From Hanleya hanleyi (lineage: Eukaryota; Mollusca; Polyplacophora; Lepidopleurida; Hanleyidae): a stretch of DNA of 64,000 nt. Positions 55,025-64,000 of the stretch are shown here, piece after piece. Made by a program: the position numbers and the translations under genes. The notes under the pieces are model-generated. The model searched no databases, was not told the DNA's origin, and was given only the letters and a program-made list of their open reading frames with translations. Where the stretch lies: positions 1 to 64,000 of the forward strand of contig JAVTVY010037253.1 of the NCBI GenBank assembly GCA_036873755.1. Direction: 5' to 3'. Every line of letters starts with the position of its first letter. Positions within the stretch are counted from its first letter, which is position 1.

Positions 55025-55377
55025 CAAAGAGTTATTTGATGTTTTGTCAAGAAGGGGTAACATCAGAAGGTGTGTACCAGTTGTCACAGCGAAACAGCTC
55101 ACCAATTACCAGTATACGAGTCGTCAGAGCATTTCCATCATAGTTTTCTATATTTGTATCTAATACCGCTTATGCCAGTGCTAGGGACCGTGTGGTCATA
55201 TCATCCAAGTTGCCACAAGAACAGGTACAATAAAAGCGTACCTGAGATACAACACATCTCACGAATCATTAGATTCTTGGTATGTGCTTTAGAATAGGTT
55301 AACCAGAAGACCATTCTGTGAAGTCGTGTGACGCGGTCAGTATGTCGGCACCTCTTCTCACTTCCCTCATATGTGTT
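55025..55377 (+). repeat. inverted diverged copy of the 30.8-31.6 kb repeat
   Basis: Shares GTGTGGTCATATCATC, AGATTCTTGGTATGTGC and TGTCGGCACCTCTTC landmarks with the inverse of 30839-31160, including the GGGCCGTGTGGTC core. It abuts the start of segmental duplication copy B. Confidence 0.75.
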
Positions 55378-56091
55378 GTGATTCTCTCAGTTGAATTAAG
55401 ATCAGTAACATACAAACCGACTCCCACCAAGTGAGCGTTCTGTTTACCGACATATAATTATATAAACGAATGTAAGAGATACGATGTTCAAAATAGCCCA
55501 GCAAACATATCAGATGCAGGTATGTTTGTAACAGTCCAATAATAGCGACGTAAGATATTAGGACCCGGCATTGCGAAACGCAACGTGAGTGGAATGCCTA
55601 CTCCTCTGACAGTAATTCAACATGCTGATATTTGGATTACAAAGGTCTAAATACACAAAATGTTTGGCTTCCCAGGAACTGCTGTGTCATGTTTAGCGCC
55701 GAGTCAATCATTTTTATCACCCACAGTGAAAACAAATGTAAAAAATATGTTTTTACCCAATATTTTACTTTCAGTGTTTTGTCAAATAATCTTCTTGGAA
55801 ATGAAGACAAAAGAGTTGTTTGATGTTTTGTTTTAGTTACTGGAAATAGCTATATTGAAGGTCGGTGCTTCAAGTAACTCAATAAACAGCGCTGGTTTCA
55901 TAAAAAAAAGAAGTAAAGTAAAACATTAATTTTATTTAGCCTAACAATGAACATCATGGTCAGTGAACAAGGTCCACGACTGTTTTGTTGTTTGTATCTA
56001 TCAGCAACTTCACATTATGGGCTTACCTCGAATAACCTAACCATAACAAAGACACGCTGATCTGTTGGTATGAACGTCAGTTACAATTTAC

Positions 56092-56220
56092 CTGTTCTGC
56101 TAACAATCCTGTACCTGCCGCTACGTCCAGTATTTTCGCTGTCGCCCTGTCCCCGATGTATTCTCGAGAAATTGCGTCTGCGAACAGGGCTGGAGCCTTC
56201 CGATGTTCTCTCTCCATATC
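56092..56220 (-). CDS. METTL27-like methyltransferase B, exon 2
   Basis: A 129-base exon lies between TCATCTTAAAAG and GTAAATTG, phase 0 at both ends. It encodes DMEREHRKAPALFADAIS and ends in motif I, ILDVAAGTGLLAEQ, which holds the SAM-binding glycines. Residues 45-87. Exon length and phases are identical to paralogue A. Confidence 0.9.
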
Positions 56221-56876
56221 CTTTTAAGATGAACAAAATATTCCAGGGTTAACAATTTAGTGTACCATATGTTCTATTTCAAAACGATAAGGTCATAGGC
56301 AAAACAACTGTTTTAGTGGTATACGGGCATGCCTGCTTGTGTGTCGTGAGTGTATATTTTGTGTAAAACGAGAACTTCATGTTGAAAAAGTGTTATTCAA
56401 TTGGGGGCATACCCCCAACCGAGGACTGTGCTCGTTTGGCTACATTGGAAAAGGGCCTTATTTAAGAGAACCTTCATCAATTCTTTATAGGAAACGCCCT
56501 TTGAAAAAAATGAAGTTTCTGTATAAGAAACGATGATCAAGAGACAGCTCAAGAAACGATTACCCTAATTGTGCAACATTGTAACGACAAGAGCGTTCGT
56601 TAAAAAAACGAAAACATTGTCGCAGAATGGTTGCAAGCTCGCTAAAGTGTTGCATGATGATCGCTAGAACGTTGCACATGTATGTGCTCTTTTGGGACAA
56701 AACACAAGCATGCGTGTGGTGGTGGAGGGTAGGGGGATTTCGCCCTGCTAAATATTGGTGTTACATGTGCTCTTTCATAGTATTACGATATAGACAATTC
56801 CAAATTTTAATGAAACAGGTTTGTACAGGGAACAACTGTGATATTACGACTGTTGAAACGTTATCTAATATCATAC

Positions 56877-57008
56877 CTGGTCATAGCTCTGTAGACCCCA
56901 TTCGTCATATAATTTGAGAACTCTCATCTGATCGCGTTTTTCTTCGTCACCCAGGCTAAATAATCGATTTGATCTTTGGGATCCTTCAACCTCTCCATCG
57001 TGATCCAT
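56877..57008 (-). CDS. METTL27-like methyltransferase B, exon 1 (start)
   Basis: First coding exon of the only complete gene. ATG at 57008-57006, 44 codons, CAG|GTATG donor. The peptide has an acidic variable head and then LYDEWGLQSYDQ, which in the METTL27 family precedes the Rossmann fold. Joined with the other four exons (56220-56092, 43691-43556, 32656-32564, 32118-31916) it gives an uninterrupted 693-base CDS. METTL27 is a soluble SAM-dependent methyltransferase whose substrate is not established. The alternative, that this is another METTL-family member, cannot be excluded without a search. Confidence 0.88.
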
Positions 57009-57944
57009 GGTTAGATACTTCTTTTTCTTAAGAAAATACGAAATTGTAAAAAGAGAAATGGATAATATGTGGATGTAATATTCACAGGCAACTCTCCTCC
57101 ATCGTGTATAGAAGGACCCTGATGAATTCTCTAGAACATAGCCGTATACATAACGCTGTGAGGTTATTTTAATAAATACGGTACACAAGGGTGTATCCGA
57201 TATTCATTTCGATCCGAAATAGGCGAGTTTGCAGGCTTTTCTACGCACGTCTGTTTTCAAAACGAGATAAACACTGCTTCATCGTGGCAATCATCAAAGT
57301 TGGAACATCAATAGGAACTCTCCAGTGATTATTTATATTTTGTTTCGTGTATTACGACGCTGACAATTGTTGAAACCGCGAATCCGTTTGCAAAACCGTT
57401 TAGGAATGTAGAAAAACGGTATGAAAATGCCATTGTGCATGCGTGGTATACAACGTGTATATACATTTCGTCTTGACTACATGTATGTAACCCTGTGTCG
57501 GTGATACATAATGTGAACATTAAAACAGTTGTACTTTATGCATTATTACATGGTATAATTGCTGACAGCACACGGGAGTGAGCGCGGCGATTATGCGTGT
57601 TATACAATAGATAAGGTACACCTACATTTACCATATTGAATGTATACTAGTGAATCACAATTTGTGTAATTTTGTTTGCTTTCGGATTTAGACTGCACTG
57701 ACCCAGCGCACACAAGCGAGACTGTTTCGAAGGCTTAACCAGCCCTAAATCTTTTCTTTTACAAGCATGTAAAACATATTTTCTGCAGTGGCCAGCAAGG
57801 CTCAGATTCTTGAGTTTGCAATTCAGAGTCGTTATAGAATCAATATTAGTCAAATATGTTACAGCGAACCAATGAAGTAATACAATTAATGACAAAAATA
57901 CGCAAATACATTTCCAAACTCGAAAAGGCGAAGGAAAAATTGTT

Positions 57945-60107
57945 ATATTGTTCTACCTATACTACAATGTACCGGTGAATTATTTATGAAAGAACTTGGT
58001 CTTGGAATATCACGCAGAAATTTATAAGTTTTTATCGTTCACGGCCGCAGAGGTATACTCATGTAAAAATTTGTTCAAACCACTAACATACAAGCTTATT
58101 TTTTTGCATATTGCTAATCACCATGTTACATAGCATATATGAAGCCATTTTCTCCTCCAATTTCGACAGTTGAAAGTCTTGGAAAAATTTATTGCTCAAT
58201 GACGAAGTATATTTTCAAAATAACTGCTAAGTTGCCTGACCACATCGATCATGTAGGCTAAGCTTTGTGGGGATCAATCCAGTCTTTTGGCGTGAGAATG
58301 TCTTCACTAAAGATAGCCTAAATCCAAGATGGCCGCCTGGGCTTCTGGCCAGTCTGCTTTGTCTGAGGATATGCGTTAGACACCGTAAGTCCCAGTCACC
58401 TTACTGTATGAATTTTCTTCTTAATCTCTTAAGCAGTACTGAAGGAAATTTGGTGCGAAATCCGCCGAAAAAAAAAAAATAACTATATATTGAAGGTACA
58501 CTAACACGGATTTCCCACGGCTACCACCAAACGTATTTCTTCTCCATAAGAACGCAAACGTTAAATAAAAGCGTGACTGATCCAGCCTGGATTCGAACGT
58601 TTGACGCCTCAGCTAAAGTAGCTTGGGAAACTCTGTAAATCACTAGTTCACTGGAAGTCGGATAATAGAAACTGGCAACGGCGGATTAATTTTATGGAAT
58701 ATAAAATTGTATATGTTAAAATATAAAAGAACACCCGAATTCTTTGCGAAATACATATAGTATATACTAAATAGTAGTTTATTTCATTTAATTGAATGTG
58801 TATTTAGATTGCGAGGGCCTTAGCTCGAGTCTGAATTTTCATTCTTGTGTGTTGTTTTGTCCTGAGACCTGATGACGTTTTATCTCACTTCTGTCCCATG
58901 ATGCAATGCATAGCCATGAAAATTAAATGGCAGGTAGAGTCCATGATACAATTCAATTACCCTGTCACCGCCTTCCTGTAACACGGCATCAATTTTATTG
59001 TCAATGCGTGGTCCATGGACTGGCACAGCCGGAAGAGCAATCTCCAGTTTGGTGTATCGGGTTAAATATATGACTTTACCCTTTCCTGCACATGCGCTGT
59101 GCGTTTACAATTGAATATGTATTGTGATAAATAAGTAATGGAAATGATAGATTTCATATGCACAAGTCATCAGGTGCTTAAATGAGGGATACAAGGTCGT
59201 CAGGATTTACATCAATTTAAATACGCCACGCTTTTGACAGGATAATTTGCATGTTACACGACATGTGTCGACACAGCGAGTGCTGTATTGTGTCAGCGAT
59301 TGGTGTGGTGTTAAACAGCGAAGTAGGTCCATAGCCTTCGTCTGATCCCTACACAGCGAGATACATTGCAAGGGGAGTGATCGCACACGCCCTATCACTC
59401 CCCTTACATTGATATCTAGAGAGCTAAAAATTCTTTCCAAGACAAATGGAATTTGTATTGAAATATATTTTGATCACTCCTCTGGTAACTGAAATCACTC
59501 CCCTATCACAAAAGAGCTAATCACAGCTCTCTTGTGATTTCAAACGTCAAGGTCTTCATTGTCATTGATAACAGCAAATTGTTGCGGAATGGAGCCTTTT
59601 CTAACTGACTCATGTGATACATAAATTTAATTGTCAACGCGGAATACATGAAAGCTTCAATTTGGCGTGTTAAGTTCGACACAAGTCTTCACGCCTTGTT
59701 ACGGGAAAACCGCGTATTAATTCTTTAAAACTGATATTGTGTTATACAATTGGCCGGTTGAAATCAAATACGACTTGACTTTTCACATGTAACAAAAGCA
59801 TATAACACGACAGCAGATAACACATAATAAGTGGACAACAACTCTATATATCCAAACTATTACGGCTACAATCTTAAAATTTCATCAGCAAACACATCTA
59901 TATATTCTCTTAGTGATATGGACAAAAATAGTAATGATTGTGTTCATAGTTTTTTTTAATAATATTTCATATCCGTGCGCACTGTATAATAACAAAATTC
60001 CGAAGTTTACCTAATAAGGTGTTCACAGCGGATTGCGGGACAATTTTGTCAAACAACCCCAAAAGACAAAAGACTGAGCCGTAGAATGTTTCGTGTCAGC
60101 TCATATA
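57945..60107. other. segment present only in copy B, no gene
   Basis: About 2.2 kb absent from copy A. Contents: a box-B-like ATTCGAACG context at about 58592, a poly-A run at 58469, and a 12-bp-arm hairpin (AAGGGGAGTGAT...ATCACTCCCCTT, 59370-59406). There is no coding domain. It may be a composite insertion in B or a deletion from A. Confidence 0.45.
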
Positions 60108-60172
60108 AGTGAGTGAGTGAGTGAATATGACTTAACGTCACTTTCAAGACTATTTAAGTCTTATCACGACGT
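60108..60172 (-). mobile_element. SINE 3' tail fragment
   Basis: On the minus strand it reads CGTCGTGATAAGACTTAAAT, AAAGTGACGTTAAG, then a CACTCACTCACTCAC tail, like the end of the SINE at 38795-39125. The tRNA-like head is missing. Confidence 0.7.
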
Positions 60173-60290
60173 TGGGTCCTACTCCTTCACATCCGGGAAC
60201 CCTACGGGTAGGGTCCTATTCGTTTTTACAACCTGGAACCTCACGGTTAGGATCTAATTTTTGCACACACGGGAACCCCACAGGTTATGC
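60168..60290. repeat. three-unit tandem, about 40 bp
   Basis: TAGGGTCCTATTC, then an AC-rich stretch, then GGGAACCCYACGGGT repeats three times. Copy A keeps only the last unit (9537-9567), so copy number differs between paralogues. Confidence 0.65.
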
Positions 60291-61451
60291 TTGTGGAGCA
60301 TTAGTCGGCTTTGATCGAGACGATATACCATATATCAGGTTTCAAAAACTGTTTTACATGCGTTACTGATATGAAGATCTGTACTTTGAAGTTTCTTTTT
60401 ATAATTCACTTAATTGATATAAATATATATTTATATATTTCAGATGTTCCATCTTTAAATGTACATATATCTACATTTTCATTGAACCTTTCAGTAGGAA
60501 TTTCTAATCACATATCATTGTAATCATTTGCATACTGATCATAGAATATACTACTTTAACTTTGTTAGCCAATAGCGAAATCTGTTAAGCGCAGATGGAC
60601 AATTCTTAGTGTTGTGCCCTACCTTGGTTCCCAGTTATGCAGAATCATATATTAAGGGTACTGAAAAAGAAAAATCCTGGTCAGGGCGCGGGTTAGACAT
60701 TGTTTTATCAGCCAAATTCAGAGAAAGTTCTCTCCTTGATGAATACGAAATTTTTGCAGAGTCAGAAATATGGTGATAAATCATCACCATTTATCGGTAA
60801 CGAGGCTCCGTCCTCGCCATTTACTGCTGGGGCAACTGGTGACGATGCAATTCCGACGTATTTATTGGTGATGTAGCTTTGTATTCAGCAATATATGGCG
60901 ACGGGCAATGAGTGTGGGTTTCAGGGCATCATCCTTTATCTACCATTCATTGTCGTTACATTTTACCACATACATGTATTAGGTCTATTCATATGTTTCC
61001 ATCGCTCTATGCAAATGAACTAGAAAACAACAGACGGATAAATGATTACTGCAAAAATACTAACGGAGGAGGAACAGGTCAAACGAAATCAGACAAAGGA
61101 TACAATTTCCTAAAGTCAGTACTTGGAAAACCACCCTTTTGGCAGTCTGATCTGAAGGATTGATTTGCTATGTTACGAACATTTGGCTTGCCGACATGGT
61201 GTTTTGTCTGTATATGATTATAGATTCCGATGGTTGCCGTTTCGTCCCCAAGGCTTGTCCTCTGTACAAATCAGCGTGATTTTAGTTGTGTGACTAATAA
61301 CCATGATGGCGAATAAAGCGCTGGTTCGGCGTGGGGTCTCGTAGTTATTTGTTCTCAATACGAATTTGCATTCTATGGATATTTCCTCGTTTGGTCCGTT
61401 TTTTCCTATCTGGCGGTGTCATAGATTATCATTTTTCATCGTATGACTTGA

Positions 61452-61625
61452 TTACAAGCGTCTAGTCCGTCATTCATAATCCAGCCGTCGTCCATTAGAG
61501 AATATCCGCGTCCATAATCCAAAGACCTATTCCATTTCCATATAACAGTATTAGCACCAAATTCAAAAAGACAAAAGTATACATAAACATAGGCTTGTTT
61601 CCTGCAAGAGAGAAGCGGTCAACAA
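61452..61625 (-). repeat. inverted fragment of the 45.7-46.0 kb repeat
   Basis: Inverse of about 45880-46045, interrupting the copy B sequence relative to copy A (14846). It shows that this repeat family is mobile or was mobilised. Confidence 0.7.
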
Positions 61626-61943
61626 TAGTGTTATTACATAATTGGTCTTCAATATTTGTATCTAATATCTTTCAAGCCTGTGTTAGGGCTGTGTGGGCAT
61701 GCCATTCAAGATGTACACATGAATAGTTGCAATAAAAGCGTGATCGGGATATCAAAATCAGTAAGGTTCTTGTGATGTTTGTCTCAAAATCATGCAGTCA
61801 GTATGTAGACCTGTGGGGTTAGTTGACTTTTTGTCAGTACTCCTGCATGATTTCCTACCACCCTTAATGTGTTGTCCGTAATTGTTGCGTGTATTTTCTG
61901 TGGTAGAAGTTTCGTCCCCGATATGTCTCACAGATATGTGTTC

Positions 61944-62266
61944 TGATAATTTAGTAAATATCAATGTGATGTGAAATAAAATAGTGTTTGTCCACTTTTC
62001 ATTTCGGAAAAGCAGAAATTTTGAAGACAAAAGACGAAAACATCACTTTTCTGGTACCCCACGTGGCCGCCTTCTTGAATTTACCCATAATGCTCTACTC
62101 GAAGGGTTATGCAAATAGGCTCAAAATGACTTCAATAAATCAAACAATAAAGTCGTTGAGTGTCAGCTCTCAATCTGTTGTCGTTCCGGAGATAGCGCAG
62201 AAAGTTTGGTAAAGGGGGGTGGGTCATTCTGTCCCCCACTCCCTTCAGGCCTGATACGGTTCAACT
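61944..62266 (-). mobile_element. piggyBac-like MITE, copy 11, half-length
   Basis: Runs from TTAGTAAATATCAATGTGATG through CCACGTGGCCGCC and GTCGTTCCGGAGATAGCGC to a decayed end, GGCCTGATACGGTTCAA. It lies within sequence absent from copy A. Confidence 0.7.
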
Positions 62267-64000
62267 CCCTCCTTTGGGCCGTTTTTGCTATCTAACGGTC
62301 ACACAATTCATCATTTCTCATCAGATTACTTAATAGGGTTATTACATCACCGCTCTTCAATATTTGTATCCAATACCGCCGTGTGGTCACGCCATTCAAA
62401 ACACAGGGATCAGTTTGAGTTTCTTGTGGTGGTTCTTAGAATTGTGCTGTCAGTATACATACCCGCGGGGTCATGTCAGTAGTCTGCATCGTTTTCCACC
62501 AGTCCTAATTGTTAATTTGTAACTGTAGAAATCAGATGACCAGAAGTGGTCGAGGCAATAATGTTACAGCAAAGAGACACGCGGACGGTTTCTGAATCAC
62601 ACTGGACACAGAAGTAATTGAACCAGTTGTATAAATCCCAGTCATATACAGTGAATCTTTACATCTCTTGCATACAAAGATTGCTCCAACAACTGATACT
62701 GTACGCACCTCGGTTCATCGTCATGTGCGATTTTAACCAAAACGTTTTAGGCGTACCACACGGTATACAACGCTTCGTGAAAGAAAACTATGCCTAAATG
62801 CCCACAACTGAAGGCCAAACACTCACTGACAACGTATATGTCGGGATAATAGAGAAAGTAACAGCGGAAGTATTCAAGACATACTACAGTTATCACGAAA
62901 CGATTTTAGTACGGCTTGCAGAGTAAAGAGTTTACCTCGCAGAAGGAAGTTGACCTGATGTTTCAAAGATAACTCGACTTTAAAATGGAATTGTTGCCCT
63001 ATGAAAAATACGCCTGGAATCAATAAAATTTGGAAAGTAAAAATTGTTATTGTCGATATGCCCATATAAATGTTTTGTTCTTTGTTTTTCTTTTTGACCT
63101 TTCATCCCTTGTTCCCTCTCCTATATTTAAGGCCGCATTTCAGGGACCACGATTTCTCCCAAAAGAGGTGTTTCTAACAAAGCACATCATTGTCGTTTCC
63201 GCTCGGTTTGTTATATGTGTGTGTGATGGCTAATACCGATTTGCAAAGAATCCTTTCGATCTTCATGATTTCATTTTTCAGAAAGTCAGACCAACGGACG
63301 GAGGGACGGAGTGACTAAAAATATTATACCCTGGTAACTTCAGGTCCCTTCGGAGCATGGGCGGAAATGAGGGTTGGGGGGTTGGGGGGTTGGGCATGAT
63401 GGCATGTACCATAACAATGGTTGATTGCATACGCTGTAATGCTCGCACGTGTACAATGATTTAGACTGCTTTATATGTTCTATGTTTACAACAGTTTCCC
63501 AAATTGTTCGGTTGCACTAAGTTGAATCACGAACAACTGTACATTGAAAAATTACTGAACATTCTTTGAAATATGTTTTTAGTTTTTATCAGGTTTACAT
63601 CCAGAATCCTGCTCTGTTGACACATTCGCTGCATAGCTTCTCCCGGAAATTCATCTCCATGCATCTCTCTATTCAAAGGTGACGGCTCACCTGTCGCCTG
63701 TTCCCTCTTACAGTGTGTATATAAGCATGACAAATACCTGCAACAACTGGTCAAAATTTCAGGGTGTCTGCTTGTAATATTGTGGGCTTTCATTTACTGC
63801 GGCTTTGTCTAGTACATTATCTCCCTTGTATACAAAATATCAAGAGATTTCCTTTTGAAGTATATTAACGGAACATTTTGCGCAGCAACATGAATCAAAT
63901 TCGACAAATTTGAAAGAGATTTCAGTTTTCGTCAATTAGGGATAATATAAAGAAAATTTAATAATGAAAATACAAGGAAAAGTTAATTACTATTGATATG

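Larger units (their letters stand above)
55378..64000. repeat. segmental duplication copy B
   Basis: Collinear with 6139-9922 plus 14013-16170. It holds exons 1 and 2 of the complete methyltransferase gene. It lacks the retroelement and MITE copy 1 of copy A, and instead has extra segments at about 57945-60240, 61452-61625 and 61790-62865. The match is still present at the right edge, so the duplication probably extends beyond the window. Confidence 0.85.

Noticed and set aside
58560..58720. tRNA-derived SINE on the minus strand
   Set aside because: A B-box-like GTTCGAATCC is visible, but no convincing A box, tail or target duplication was found, so I do not call an element.

Overview
The window is metazoan nuclear DNA. 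It has spliced genes with GT-AG introns, non-LTR, LTR, tyrosine-recombinase and Penelope-like retroelements, cut-and-paste transposons and MITEs. It is AT-rich with short GC-rich mobile insertions. A tRNA-derived SINE whose tail ends in TCACTCACTC, plus frequent ACATGTACATGT words, suggest a lophotrochozoan, most likely a mollusc. That last step is inference from repeat style, not from a marker gene.

Only one host gene can be reconstructed with confidence: a minus-strand, five-exon class I SAM-dependent methyltransferase of the METTL27 (WBSCR27) type. Exons lie at 57008-56877, 56220-56092, 43691-43556, 32656-32564 and 32118-31916. Phases are compatible throughout and give a 230-residue product across 25 kb. 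Introns 2 and 3 are 12.4 and 10.9 kb and are packed with mobile elements and minisatellites. A second, diverged copy of exons 1 and 2 lies at 8399-8256 and 7029-6901, inside a segmental duplication (about 6.1-16.2 kb versus 55.4-64.0 kb, same orientation). Its exons 3-5 are not in the window. A possible terminal exon of another plus-strand gene sits at 402-553.

Layout: 0-6 kb, AT-rich sequence, a small GC-rich island and degenerate tandem repeats. 6.1-16.2 kb, duplication copy A, carrying a gag-protease-only retroelement (9923-14012) and a TTAA-flanked MITE, each with an empty site in copy B. 16.6-17.9 kb, a MITE and a tRNA-derived foldback. 18.6-23.5 kb, a DNA transposon with long imperfect TIRs, encoding a broken protein with PIN/FEN-like and Cys-rich regions and no recognised DDE transposase. 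23.5-28 kb, two dead Penelope-like elements head to head with a 25-bp-arm palindrome between them and hammerhead-like motifs at their outer ends. 29-43 kb, many copies of a piggyBac-like MITE, inverted minisatellite arrays and a SINE. 46-54 kb, one tyrosine-recombinase retroelement interrupted by a second, with a 649-bp direct duplication flanking the insert. 55.4-64 kb, duplication copy B.

The most unusual items are the 18.6-23.5 kb transposon, the 46-54 kb nest, and the MITE family carrying CRE-like and YY1-like motifs. The paired duplication copies serve as an internal control for which segments are insertions.
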